DNA of 33,520 nucleotides from Candidatus Brocadiaceae bacterium. GTDB lineage: Bacteria > Planctomycetota > Brocadiia > SM23-32. Location: assembly GCA_003551305.1 (NCBI GenBank), contig PUMJ01000227.1, forward strand, positions 1-33,520. Reading direction: 5' to 3'. The position numbers and the translations under genes were made by a program. The notes below the pieces were generated by a model. That model searched no databases. It saw only the letters and a list, made by a program, of their open reading frames with translations, and had not been told where the DNA came from. Shown here piece after piece: positions 1-8,734 of the stretch (the first letter of the stretch is position 1; every line of letters starts with the position of its first letter).

Positions 1-2
1 CT

Positions 3-1898
3 ATGAGCCTTCGCGCCAAACTCCTGTTGGCCCTCACGTTACTGCTCGCCGTGTCTCTGGGCGGCAACTACGTGCTCTTGGTGGTGCAGGCGCGCCGCAC
101 CCTGCACCAGGAATCCGCCGCCAAGGCCATGGGCATCGCCGAACTGCTGTACGCGGTCGGGGCGTTCGTCCGGCCCCTGGAACAGAAAGCCGAGGACATC
201 ATCGGCGGCCAGATGATAGTCCAGGCGGAGCTGGCCGCACACCTGGTGGACATTGCCGAGAGGGCTGGCATGACGCCGGAGCAGATCAATGCTCGCCTGC
301 GGCAGGTCTCCGAGCGCACGGTGCTCGACGAGTTCTGGATCACCGATGCGTCAGGCCATGCTTACCTGCGCAACCGTGAGGAGATCGACTTCACCTTCCC
401 CTCGGAGCCCACCGAGCTTGGCCAGGGTCACGAGTTCTGGCCGCTGCTCTCACAAGAGCACGGCCAGGTGGTGCAGGACACCATGCCGCGGGAGTTCGAC
501 GGGCGGCCGTTCAAGTACGCCGCCGTCTCCGGCGTCGACGGCCCCCGCATTGTACAAGTGGGTTACGAAGCCCGCTCCATCAGGGAGCTGGTGGCCGGCA
601 TGAGCATTGACGACATGTCGGCGCGGCTGACTGACATGGGCGACCTTCTGGCGGTGCAGGTAGCCGACGCCCACGGGCGGGTACACGCGGACTGGCCCGA
701 CAGGCGGGAGCCGGACCGCCCGGTGAGCATCCGCACAGAACTGTTTTTGCCCCAGGTCAAAGAAACGGTCCAGACGGGCCGCACCGTCACCCGACTGCAC
801 GGAGACGTCCTGACCGTTGTGCGCCAGATTCCACCCACGCCGGAGCACGAGGGGGCGGCGTTCCTGGTCGCCTTCGACGCGTCCGCCACGAACGCCGCAA
901 CGCGGCGCGCGCGTAGGCGCCTCGGCGTGGTCAGCCTCATAGTGCTGCTGAGCGGCGCGCTTGTGGCCCTGCGCATATCGCGCGGCATCGCCGAGCCTAT
1001 CGGCGCCCTTGCAGAGGAGGCGCACCAGATAGGTCAGGGCGACTTGCAGCGGCGCGTGGCCGTGCGAGGCGCCAGGGAGGTGCAGGTGCTGGCCGACGCG
1101 CTGAACCGCATGACCGACTCGCTGGCCGACCACGTCGAGCGGCTCCAGCTCACCACGGCGGCCAAGGAGCGCCTGGAGAAGGAGATGGAGATAGCCGCAC
1201 AAGTGCAGCAGGCGATGCTGCCGGGCGAGATGCCGGCGTGGTCGGGACTGGAGGTCTTCGCGTGCAGCCACCCGGCCCGCGTCGTGGGCGGCGACTTCTA
1301 CGACCTGCTGCCGGCCGGTGAGGAGAGTCTGCTGTTCGCCGTCGGGGACGTGTCCGGCAAGGGGCTGCCTGCCGCCCTGCTGGCCTCACACACCCAGAGC
1401 ATCGGTCGCACGCTGGCCGGAGAGACGCCGGCAGATGTGCTGCACCGCACCAACGCCGTGGTACTGCACGCGGCGGAGAAGCGCGGCATGTTCGTCACCC
1501 TGCTGTGCGGCAGCTACGATCACCGCCGTCGCATGGCCACGCTGGCCAGCGCCGGCCATCTGCCGGCCGTGCTGGTGCGCTCGGGCGCACAGCCTTGCGT
1601 GCTGTCCGACGTCGGGGCCTTCCCCCTGGGGCTGCTGCCGCAATTGGAGGCGACCGAGCAGGAGATTCCTCTGCAGGCGGGCGACCTGCTGCTGCTCTAC
1701 ACCGACGGCGTGACGGAGGCGCAGAACGCCGCCGGCGAAATGTTCGGCCTGGACAGGCTGACGCGCTGCCTGGCCGACTGCAGCGGCCGTGGCGCGCGCG
1801 AAGTGGTCGAGTGCGTGCGCGAACACGTGCTGAACTTCGAGGGTGGCCTGGAGCCCAGCGACGACCTGACCCTGCTGGCCCTGCGCGTGACCGCCTGA
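3..1898 (+). CDS. Membrane-anchored HAMP-SpoIIE (PP2C-type) serine phosphatase
   Basis: The 631-residue protein has an N-terminal membrane segment (about residues 6-28), a large extracytoplasmic region (about 30-303), a second membrane helix (about 305-325), a HAMP linker (about 325-380), a short helical connector and a C-terminal SpoIIE/RsbU phosphatase domain (about 393-631). The metal-binding signatures are visible: GGDFYD at 429-434, then GDVSGKG, TDGVTEA and SDDLTLL. RsbU-type enzymes dephosphorylate an anti-sigma-factor antagonist, so this is probably a sensor feeding a partner-switching pathway. The ligand cannot be told from the sequence, and no kinase or STAS partner lies in the window. 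The ATG is 3 nt from the window edge, so an upstream operon partner or an earlier start cannot be excluded. The family call is secure; the signal sensed is unknown. Confidence 0.9.
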   Translation: MSLRAKLLLALTLLLAVSLGGNYVLLVVQARRTLHQESAAKAMGIAELLYAVGAFVRPLEQKAEDIIGGQMIVQAELAAHLVDIAERAGMTPEQINARLRQVSERTVLDEFWITDASGHAYLRNREEIDFTFPSEPTELGQGHEFWPLLSQEHGQVVQDTMPREFDGRPFKYAAVSGVDGPRIVQVGYEARSIRELVAGMSIDDMSARLTDMGDLLAVQVADAHGRVHADWPDRREPDRPVSIRTELFLPQVKETVQTGRTVTRLHGDVLTVVRQIPPTPEHEGAAFLVAFDASATNAATRRARRRLGVVSLIVLLSGALVALRISRGIAEPIGALAEEAHQIGQGDLQRRVAVRGAREVQVLADALNRMTDSLADHVERLQLTTAAKERLEKEMEIAAQVQQAMLPGEMPAWSGLEVFACSHPARVVGGDFYDLLPAGEESLLFAVGDVSGKGLPAALLASHTQSIGRTLAGETPADVLHRTNAVVLHAAEKRGMFVTLLCGSYDHRRRMATLASAGHLPAVLVRSGAQPCVLSDVGAFPLGLLPQLEATEQEIPLQAGDLLLLYTDGVTEAQNAAGEMFGLDRLTRCLADCSGRGAREVVECVREHVLNFEGGLEPSDDLTLLALRVTA

Positions 1899-1924
1899 AA
1901 GCACAGGCGCCACAAGACCATGAC

Positions 1925-1961
1925 CGGACATTTCTCAGCGCCGTGTGTAGCGGACATTTCT
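1925..1961. repeat. Two direct copies of an 11-mer (CGGACATTTCT)
   Basis: CGGACATTTCT occurs at 1925-1935 and again at 1951-1961, 26 nt apart, in the gap between the phosphatase and the heparinase-like gene. It could be a pair of protein-binding sites or the remnant of an insertion-sequence end. No transposase is nearby. Confidence 0.5.
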
Positions 1962-1991
1962 GTCGGCGGTTGACATTGAGACTACTCACCT

Positions 1992-2020
1992 TTGACGGAA
2001 ACCTACGGCGGGGCTACCCT
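1992..2020 (+). promoter_or_regulatory. Weak candidate promoter of the heparinase-like gene
   Basis: TTGACG at 1992-1997 is followed after 17 nt by TACCCT at 2015-2020. The -35 is good and the -10 is poor. It lies about 100 nt before the chosen start at 2119. A second TTGACA at 1970-1975 has no matching -10. Confidence 0.25.
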
Positions 2021-2118
2021 GCTTCCGGGTGCCCGGCGGGGGTGCTCCGCGGCCCGACACGAACGGACTCGGATGACGGGGCGAGCCGTTGGTGGGGCTC
2101 TGTTCGAGGAGAAGGACA

Positions 2119-4155
2119 TTGCTGAAAAGCTTCGTTGCCGTTGGACTGCTGTTTCTGCTGGCGTTCGGGCCCCCGGCGGAGGCCGGCAATGACCTCACGG
2201 GCGAGCAGGTCTACGAGCGCATCACGTCTGAGCGCCCGCGCCTCTACTTCCGGCCGGGGGATATCCCCGCGCTGCGCGAACGGTGTAGGACGTTCCAGCG
2301 AGACGCCTACGAGAGGATCAAGGACAGCGTGGACTCCGAACTCTCCACGCCCGGCTCGGCCCGGAACTGCGCCGAGACGGCCCTGGTTTACCTGGTCACC
2401 GGCGATGCCGCCTATGCCGAGGCGGGCCGTCGTAAACTTCTGGCCCAGGTGGACTCCTTCCGCCGGAACGCCTCCGCGTTGAGGAGCTGGCGCCGCCGCT
2501 CAACGGACCAGCGCCGTTACCTCTACCTGGCCACCGACTGGCTCTGGGAGGCGATGCCGCCTTCTGAACGCCGCCAGGTGGCCGAGGACCTGGTGTATGT
2601 GGCGCGCCAGTGGCTGGAGGACTCGCCCGGCTGGCTGCGCGACCCCTACATGGGCGGCTACAACCAGTGGTCCAATGCCTTCCTGGTGGGCGCTCTGCTG
2701 GCCAGGAGCGGCGTGGCCGACGAGGCGGCGCGGGAACTCCTGCTGGCCGGCTACGACCCCTACTGGACCATGATGCAGGGCCGCTTCCAGATGGCGCAGG
2801 ACGACGGCGGCATCATCGCGGGCTTCAACTACGCCGTGCACAACTACCTGAAGATGAACCTCGACTTCCTGCTGGTGATGAAGAACGCAGCGGGGGTGGA
2901 CCTGTTCGAGCGGGACTACTCCCTGCGCAACGCAGGCATCTGGTTCGCCTACGGGATGCACATCCCCTGGCGTTTGCCCAAGATAGGTGACTCCGGGGAC
3001 GGACGGAGAGACTTCGACAGCGGCAGCGCCATCACCATCCTGAGCGCGGCGGCCGGCCTCTACCAGGACCCGGTGGCCCAGCAGCTTGCCCGCGAACTGG
3101 GCAACAGCCCCCCCGGCACGCTGCCCCGCGGCGCCCATCCGCTGCTGGAGCTACTGCTGGCCGACCCGCGCCTGCCCGGCGCCCTGCCCGACTCCTCCTA
3201 CCCCCGCGCCCGGCACTTCGAGGGCCTCGGACACGTCTACATGCGAACCGACTGGACCCCGGATGCCACCCACGCCCTCTTCTTCTGCGAAGACGCCGTA
3301 GGCAACCACCAGCACGACGACGTCGGTTCATTCTTGATTTACCGGGGCGGCGAGCTTGCGGCCGACACGGCCGGACGCATCCACACGACGCTCAGCCACA
3401 ACACGCTGCTGCTGAAGCGCGGCGACGAGGGCGTGCAACGCTCCAGCCGGAGCCCCGGCCGCCGCCCGTTCGACCGCCTGCTCCCCTATCCCTTCCCCGC
3501 TCCGTTTGACATGGGCGAGATCGTCGCCTTCGAGACCAACGAGCACTACACCTACGTGGCCGCCGACATCGCGCGTGCCTATCCCGAAGGGCGAGCCTCG
3601 GAGCTGGTCAGGCACTTCCTGTGGTTCGTGCCGAACACGTTCGTCATCTTCGACCGTGTCACCACACCCCCGGACGTCGAGGCGGTCTGGCAGGTCTGCG
3701 CGCTGGAGGAGCCGCAGGTGGAGGGAAGGCAGGCCGTCATCACGGCCTCTGAGCGCACGGTATGGGGCCAGACCGAGCGCGGCGGGCAGCTGTTCATCAG
3801 GAGCCTGCTGCCCCGAGACGCGGTCCTGGCCAAGACCTACCAGGAACTCACGGGCGCCGAAGGCAGCAGCGATTCCATCTGGCGCATCACTGCGCGAAGC
3901 GCCGGGGCGAACCCGGACGACCCCTTCCTGCACGTGCTCTACGCGGCGACCCCGGAGGAGGAGACCGGCCCGGCTGTCGATCTCGTCCACCAGAGGGGCC
4001 GGGTCGGCGCCCGCGTGCAGGCCGACGGCAGGACCTACCACGTGCTGTTCAACACGACGGGCCCGCCGGGCGGGACCGTCCGCATCGCTCCGGACGGCGT
4101 GCGGCGCGAGCTGACCACGGAGGTCCAGCCGCAGACAGGCGACGGACGCCGCTGA
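2119..4155 (+). CDS. Secreted heparinase II/III-family polysaccharide lyase
   Basis: I place the start at the TTG at 2119, preceded by GAGGAGAAGG. It gives a clean signal peptide (LKSFVAVGLLFLLAFGPPAEA) and a 678-residue precursor; an in-frame TTG at 2089 would add ten charged residues before it. The N-terminal half is the all-alpha toroid typical of alginate/heparin lyases, with GGYNQWSN around residue 179 (Tyr181 a candidate catalytic residue). The second half carries the heparinase II/III beta-sandwich motif, NHQHDDVGSF at 396-405, followed by GGELAADTAGR. The family cleaves uronic-acid-containing polysaccharides by beta-elimination; the exact substrate cannot be assigned. An ABC sugar transporter operon follows about 250 nt downstream, which suggests a degrade-and-import locus. 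Confidence 0.8.
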   Translation: MLKSFVAVGLLFLLAFGPPAEAGNDLTGEQVYERITSERPRLYFRPGDIPALRERCRTFQRDAYERIKDSVDSELSTPGSARNCAETALVYLVTGDAAYAEAGRRKLLAQVDSFRRNASALRSWRRRSTDQRRYLYLATDWLWEAMPPSERRQVAEDLVYVARQWLEDSPGWLRDPYMGGYNQWSNAFLVGALLARSGVADEAARELLLAGYDPYWTMMQGRFQMAQDDGGIIAGFNYAVHNYLKMNLDFLLVMKNAAGVDLFERDYSLRNAGIWFAYGMHIPWRLPKIGDSGDGRRDFDSGSAITILSAAAGLYQDPVAQQLARELGNSPPGTLPRGAHPLLELLLADPRLPGALPDSSYPRARHFEGLGHVYMRTDWTPDATHALFFCEDAVGNHQHDDVGSFLIYRGGELAADTAGRIHTTLSHNTLLLKRGDEGVQRSSRSPGRRPFDRLLPYPFPAPFDMGEIVAFETNEHYTYVAADIARAYPEGRASELVRHFLWFVPNTFVIFDRVTTPPDVEAVWQVCALEEPQVEGRQAVITASERTVWGQTERGGQLFIRSLLPRDAVLAKTYQELTGAEGSSDSIWRITARSAGANPDDPFLHVLYAATPEEETGPAVDLVHQRGRVGARVQADGRTYHVLFNTTGPPGGTVRIAPDGVRRELTTEVQPQTGDGRR

Positions 4156-4318
4156 GAGAGCCGAATGCCGGACGTGCGCTGCCCCGCCCCCGCCGACGTG
4201 ATTCATTGCAGGCTGAACACTCCCTGGCAACCGAAGGGGCTTTCGACCAGGTGTCTCTTCTGCGTGCCCCCCGTGGCGGTTCTTGTTGCTTGCGCTCACA
4301 ATCCCGCGCAGGCGGCCA

Positions 4319-4339
4319 AACCCCTGCATGGCAGGGGTT
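4319..4339. repeat. Perfect 9-bp inverted repeat next to a promoter
   Basis: AACCCCTGC and GCAGGGGTT flank a 3-nt spacer (ATG). The element ends 5 nt before a consensus -35 hexamer at 4345. It is followed by TTGCGG rather than a T-run, so it fits an operator at least as well as a terminator for the upstream lyase gene. Confidence 0.55.
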
Positions 4340-4344
4340 GCGGC

Positions 4345-4373
4345 TTGACAAGGTGGGGACGCTCGGTTAGTAG
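4345..4373 (+). promoter_or_regulatory. Promoter of the lipoprotein-ABC transporter operon
   Basis: TTGACA at 4345-4350, a 17-nt spacer and TAGTAG at 4368-4373 make a sigma-70-type promoter; an overlapping TAGTAT starts at 4371. Transcription would begin near 4380, giving a leader of about 25 nt before the ATG at 4407. The rest of the 4156-4406 gap holds no convincing gene. Confidence 0.55.
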
Positions 4374-4406
4374 TATGTTGGCTGAGGTAAACGAGGTGTA
4401 CGTGTC

Positions 4407-5270
4407 ATGAGAAGGTATCTAAGGCTTGCCCTCGCGGTGCTGCTGCTGGCGCTGAGCGCCGGCTGCGGGGCGGAAGCCGTGCTGGGCGAACCGGAGGAGG
4501 CGCTTGCGGCGGGCTGGCAGGCCTACTCCCTCGGGGACTTTGAGTTCGCCGAGACGGCGTTTCTGCACGTCACGCAGGACGAGGAGGCCACCGAGGAGCA
4601 TCGCTACTCGGCGCTGCTGGGGCTGGCCAGCACGCACCACTTCAACACCCGCCCGAACCTGGAGGCGGCGGCCCGTTACTACGAGCGGCTGGCGGGGGTG
4701 GCAGGGGAGCGCGGCGCCCGTCAGAGCCTGCTGGGGCTGGGCATGGTGGAACTGGCCCGCGAGGAGGTCTCACGGGGCCGAGGGCATCTGCACGAGTTGA
4801 TAGACCTCCACCCGGAGAGCCGCGAGGCCGGGGAGGCCGTCCTCTACCTGGCTGACTCCTACTTCCGCCCCGAGGAGGACGGGGAAGCCGTCGGCGGCTT
4901 CCGGCCGGCGCGTGCGAGCGCCCTTCAGCAGGGGCTGGAGGTGCTGGAAGAGCGCCTCAGCGCCCATCCCGACGACCCGCTGGCCTCCGTGATGCATATG
5001 ATGCTGGGGCGGCAGTACGTGCAGATGGCCGAATTCCGACGTGCCGTGGAGCACCTGCAGGCGGCCCTGCGCCTGGGCGTCGCCTCCGAGACGAACCGGG
5101 CCGAGGTCACCTGGCAGGTGGCCCGCATCGCCGAGATGGAACTGCAGGACTACGAACTGGCCGAAGAGCATTACGCGATCTACGCGCGCGACTTCCCCCG
5201 CACACAGCAGTACTACCGGGCTGCGCGCAGCCTGGAGCGCGTGCGGGAACTGCAGCAGGAGGCCCAATAG
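4407..5270 (+). CDS. TPR-repeat lipoprotein
   Basis: The 287-residue product starts with a lipoprotein signal (RRYLRLALAVLLLALSAGC), with lipobox LSAGC and Cys20 as the predicted lipidated residue. The rest is helical tetratricopeptide-like repeats, for example AAGWQAYSLGDFEFAETAFLHV, EAARYYERLAG, and near the C-terminus EFRRAVEHLQAALRLG and DYELAEEHYAIYARDFP. Proteins of this build (YbgF/BamD-like) are periplasmic or outer-membrane scaffolds. The next gene, an ABC solute-binding protein, starts only 3 nt after the stop, so the two are surely co-transcribed, and this protein may help assemble or present substrate for the transporter. That role is inference from context. Confidence 0.75.
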   Translation: MRRYLRLALAVLLLALSAGCGAEAVLGEPEEALAAGWQAYSLGDFEFAETAFLHVTQDEEATEEHRYSALLGLASTHHFNTRPNLEAAARYYERLAGVAGERGARQSLLGLGMVELAREEVSRGRGHLHELIDLHPESREAGEAVLYLADSYFRPEEDGEAVGGFRPARASALQQGLEVLEERLSAHPDDPLASVMHMMLGRQYVQMAEFRRAVEHLQAALRLGVASETNRAEVTWQVARIAEMELQDYELAEEHYAIYARDFPRTQQYYRAARSLERVRELQQEAQ

Positions 5271-5273
5271 GCC

Positions 5274-6935
5274 ATGGGACAGGTCTGGATCACACTGCGG
5301 AAGTACCCCGCCCTCCTGCTGCTGGTGGCGGTGTACGTGATCTCCTCGGCCGTCGTCTTCGCCAACCACATGCGGGGTCGGGGACGGGTAGGCGAGCGGG
5401 AGAAGACCGTCCTGCGGATCGCGCACTGGCAGCTCGAGCCGGGCATCCGTGAAGCCCTGGACTGGGTGATCGGCGAGTACCAGGAGCTTCACCCGGACGT
5501 GGAGATCCGCCAGATACTGATCCCCGAGGAGGGTTACTTCCGGTGGGTCAACACGCAGCTCATCGGGCGCACGGCGCCGGACATGATCGAGTGCGGCCTG
5601 GGCGGCTCGCCGGAACTGTGGCGCATGTTCTATGCCCGCTACTTCCTGCCGCTGGACGAGTACGTGGACGAGCCCAACCCCTACAACCAGGGCACCGTGC
5701 TGGAAGACGTTTCGTGGCGTGAGACCTACTTCGACGACATGCTCGGCGGCTACGAGGAGACGCTGCAGACGTACTTCCGCGTGCCGCTGTCCGCCTTCAC
5801 CCTGAGGCTCTACTACAACGCGGACATGGTGGGCGAGGTCTGGGATGAGGACGAGCGCGGGACGCCGTTCCCCCGGACCTACGAGGAGTTCGTCGAGCTG
5901 TGCGAACTGCTCCAGGAGCAGCAGGGGGAGGGGTTCGTGCCCATATCCGGCTCCAGCTACAGCTTCGACCGGATCATCCATGTCTATCGGACGGCGCTGA
6001 CGGCCGGCTATCACGACAGGCTGGACACCGACTACGACGGCACGGTGAGCCGGCTGGAGTCGGCGGCCCCCCTCTTCTCGGGGCGGCTGGACATGAGGGA
6101 GGAGGGTGCGATACGGGCCACGTTCGAACTGCTCCGAGAGATAGCCGAGTACTCGCCCCCCGGTGCCACGGCGATGGGCCGGGACGAGGCGGACTTCCTC
6201 TTCCTGCAGGAACGCGCCGCCATGATGCCCACCGGTAGCTGGGACTACAGCAGCCTGATGGAACGGGCCGAGGGCCAGTTCACCCTGGCCGTCGCAGAGA
6301 TGCCCCTGCCCTCCCCCGACCACCCCCGCTACGGACCTTACGTGACGGGGCCGCCCACCGAGGCGCACACACAGGGGGCGTTCCCGTTCGCCATCACCCG
6401 CACCTCACCCAACGCGGACATCGCGCTGGACTTCCTCCAGTTCGCCTCTTCACTGAAGTACAACGAAGCGCTCAACGAGCAGATGTTCTGGCTGCCCGCC
6501 ATCGGTGAGGCGCAGCCGCGTGAGGAGTTGGAGCCGTTTACCCCCCGGGTCGAAGGCTACGCGCAGACTGTCGAGTTCGAGGCACCCGGAACGGCTATGT
6601 CGTTCCGGCACACACTGCCGGTTTTCCTGGCCGGCACTCACGACTATGAGACATTCGTAGACCGCTACATGGCGTCCTTCAGGCGCGAACTGCCTGATCA
6701 AGGGGTACCCGAACACATACGCGACATGAACCGGACGCTGGACCAGCAGAAACGATACGGCTCCATCCGCCGGGCCGCCATCAGCGGCGCCGCCGGCGCC
6801 GACGCGATACTGACCGGCGACCCCGCCGAGCAGCACATGCGCATCATGGAGGCCTATGTCGGCCAGCGCGCCTCGCGCGATCACGAGGTGCATACCTGGG
6901 TCGAGCACGCGCGCTACTACCACGAGCAGCGCTAA
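5274..6935 (+). CDS. ABC transporter extracellular solute-binding protein (family 1, sugar type)
   Basis: The product has 553 residues, longer than the roughly 420-450 usual for family 1 sugar-binding proteins. It has an N-terminal hydrophobic segment (about residues 12-30) that could be a membrane anchor or be cleaved after VFA; there is no lipobox. The body reads like MalE/UgpB-type proteins: LRIAHWQLEPGIREALDWVI, ELHPDVEIRQ, RTAPDMIECG, FLPLDEYVDE, LYYNADM, TPFPRTYEEFVELCELL and AAMMPTGSWDYSSL. It should deliver a sugar or oligosaccharide to the two permeases that follow (14-nt gap to the first). The extra C-terminal ~80 residues are unassigned. Confidence 0.85.
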   Translation: MGQVWITLRKYPALLLLVAVYVISSAVVFANHMRGRGRVGEREKTVLRIAHWQLEPGIREALDWVIGEYQELHPDVEIRQILIPEEGYFRWVNTQLIGRTAPDMIECGLGGSPELWRMFYARYFLPLDEYVDEPNPYNQGTVLEDVSWRETYFDDMLGGYEETLQTYFRVPLSAFTLRLYYNADMVGEVWDEDERGTPFPRTYEEFVELCELLQEQQGEGFVPISGSSYSFDRIIHVYRTALTAGYHDRLDTDYDGTVSRLESAAPLFSGRLDMREEGAIRATFELLREIAEYSPPGATAMGRDEADFLFLQERAAMMPTGSWDYSSLMERAEGQFTLAVAEMPLPSPDHPRYGPYVTGPPTEAHTQGAFPFAITRTSPNADIALDFLQFASSLKYNEALNEQMFWLPAIGEAQPREELEPFTPRVEGYAQTVEFEAPGTAMSFRHTLPVFLAGTHDYETFVDRYMASFRRELPDQGVPEHIRDMNRTLDQQKRYGSIRRAAISGAAGADAILTGDPAEQHMRIMEAYVGQRASRDHEVHTWVEHARYYHEQR

Positions 6936-6949
6936 GGGGAGAGACGGTC

Positions 6950-7864
6950 ATGCCACGGGAGGTCGTTCGCTTCCGCCACCTGAAGAGCTACTGGCCCCTC
7001 TACCTGTTGCTCGTTCCCTCACTGGCGCTGATCGCCGCGTTCATGTACTTCCCCGCCTTCAGCGGCATCTACTACAGCTTCTTCCGCTGGGATGGGGATG
7101 AGCTGGCCACCTTTATCGGGCTTGAGAATTTTCACAGGGCCTTTGGCGACCCCCGGCTCGGCTACTCATTCATTGTCGTCGGCATTCTGTTCGTGGCCAA
7201 CCTGTTCAAGATGATCCCCTCTATTGTGACGGCCGTGGTCATCCACCGCATCACCAGCGACAGGTTGCGCTACGTCTACCGCCTGTTGTTCGTAGTGCCC
7301 ATGGTCATTCCCTGGATGGTGGTGGTGCTGATCTGGAAGTTCTTCTACGATCCGATACTGGGCCTGCTGAACGCCGTGCTGCGACCACTGGGTGTACTGG
7401 ACTTGCTGGGGCTGGGGCCGTTTCCGGCCTGGCTGGGCGAGGCGAGGCTCATCATCCCCGCGCTCATCATCTGGGGCTTCCCCTGGATCGGCATCATCGG
7501 CGTGCTGATCTACCTGAGCGGCCTGGAGAAGATACCCTCCAGCGTCTATGAATGCGCGGAACTGGACGGCGTCGGCTGGCTGGGCAAGTTCTTCTACATC
7601 GAGCTGCCGCTCATCGCCACCCAGGTGCGCATCAACCTGGTGCTGATGATTATCGGCGTGCTGCAGGGCTTCGACATGATCCTGGTGCTGCTGGGGGCAG
7701 AGGGCGGACCGGAAGGGGCCGGCCTGGTGCCGGGACTCTACATGTACTACGCCGCCTTCATCGAGCGCCGGGCCGGCTACGCGTGCGCCATCGGTATCCT
7801 GCTGTTCTTCGTGATCGTCATACTGACCTACATCAACAACAAGTATGTGCGGGTGGAGACATGA
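6950..7864 (+). CDS. ABC sugar permease, MalF/UgpA type
   Basis: This 304-residue integral membrane protein begins with LYLLLVPSLALIAAFMYFPAFSGIYYSFF, typical of the first permease of carbohydrate ABC systems. It carries the cytoplasmic EAA loop YECAELDGVGWLGKFFYIEL, which contacts the ATPase. About six hydrophobic segments are visible. The start at 6950 follows a GGGGAGA ribosome-binding site. Its stop overlaps the start of the second permease by 4 nt (ATGA), a sign of translational coupling. Substrate is unknown; the neighbouring lyase suggests an oligosaccharide. Confidence 0.92.
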   Translation: MPREVVRFRHLKSYWPLYLLLVPSLALIAAFMYFPAFSGIYYSFFRWDGDELATFIGLENFHRAFGDPRLGYSFIVVGILFVANLFKMIPSIVTAVVIHRITSDRLRYVYRLLFVVPMVIPWMVVVLIWKFFYDPILGLLNAVLRPLGVLDLLGLGPFPAWLGEARLIIPALIIWGFPWIGIIGVLIYLSGLEKIPSSVYECAELDGVGWLGKFFYIELPLIATQVRINLVLMIIGVLQGFDMILVLLGAEGGPEGAGLVPGLYMYYAAFIERRAGYACAIGILLFFVIVILTYINNKYVRVET

Positions 7865-8688
7865 GCCGCCCCGAGAGCCCCATAGCGCGAGTCCTGAAGC
7901 ACAGCTACCTCTGGGTCATGCTGGCGCTGACGTTCCTGCCCTTCTACATCATGCTGGTCATCAGCTTCAAGACCAACACCCAGTTCTACCGCCAGCCGTG
8001 GACCCTGACGTTCCCGCTGCACTTCGAGAACTGGGCGATCGCGTGGGAGACGGTGAGCGTCTACATCGCCAACTCCGTCTTCCTGGCCGTCACGGCCACC
8101 CTGATCAGCCTGGTGATCGCCATCCTGGCCGCCTACGTCTTCGGCCGGTTCAAGATCCCGTTCGGCGACTTCATCTGGGCCGCCATCCTGCTGCTGCTGC
8201 TGATGCCCGGCGTGGCCAACCTGGTACCCTTGTTCAGAGTCATGACCGAGCTGCGCCTTCTGAACTCGCTGATCGGCCTGGCCCTTGTGGGAGCGGCGGG
8301 CGGGCAGATCATCTGCCTCTACGTGCTGCGCAACTTCATCGAGGACATGCCGCGTGAGTTCTTCGAGTGCGCCCGCATAGACGGTGCCTCGCACCTTCAG
8401 CAGATAGTGCACGTGGTCATCCCCCAGTGCGGTGGCATCATATCCACGCTGGCGATCCTGCGCTTCGTCGGGGAGTGGAACAGCTTCATCCTGCCGCTCA
8501 TCACCCTGCGCGACCCCGATAAGCTGCCCCTGGCGGTCGGGCTGTTCCGCCTGCAGGGCGCCTACGTCAAGCAATGGGGCCCGCTGATGGCCGCATACTT
8601 CATATCCGCCATCCCGCTGGTTATACTGTTCGCGTTCACAATGCGGTTCTTCATCCGCGGTATCGGTGAGGGCGCCATCAAGGGATGA
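7861..8688 (+). CDS. ABC sugar permease, MalG/UgpE type
   Basis: The 275-residue protein starts at the ATG at 7861, overlapping the preceding stop. It opens with LWVMLALTFLPFYIMLVISFKTN, as usual for the second permease of sugar ABC importers, and has the EAA motif FFECARIDGASHLQQIVHVV. The C-terminal part (GEWNSFILPLI..., then PLVILFAFTMRFFIRGIGEGAIKG) is characteristic of MalG-like proteins. It pairs with the upstream permease to form the channel. An upstream extension of this reading frame runs inside the first permease gene and is not coding. Confidence 0.92.
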   Translation: MSRPESPIARVLKHSYLWVMLALTFLPFYIMLVISFKTNTQFYRQPWTLTFPLHFENWAIAWETVSVYIANSVFLAVTATLISLVIAILAAYVFGRFKIPFGDFIWAAILLLLLMPGVANLVPLFRVMTELRLLNSLIGLALVGAAGGQIICLYVLRNFIEDMPREFFECARIDGASHLQQIVHVVIPQCGGIISTLAILRFVGEWNSFILPLITLRDPDKLPLAVGLFRLQGAYVKQWGPLMAAYFISAIPLVILFAFTMRFFIRGIGEGAIKG

Positions 8689-8734
8689 GCGCCCGGGCCG
8701 GTTGCGGCACAGAGAAGACCGTGGAGGGAGATAA

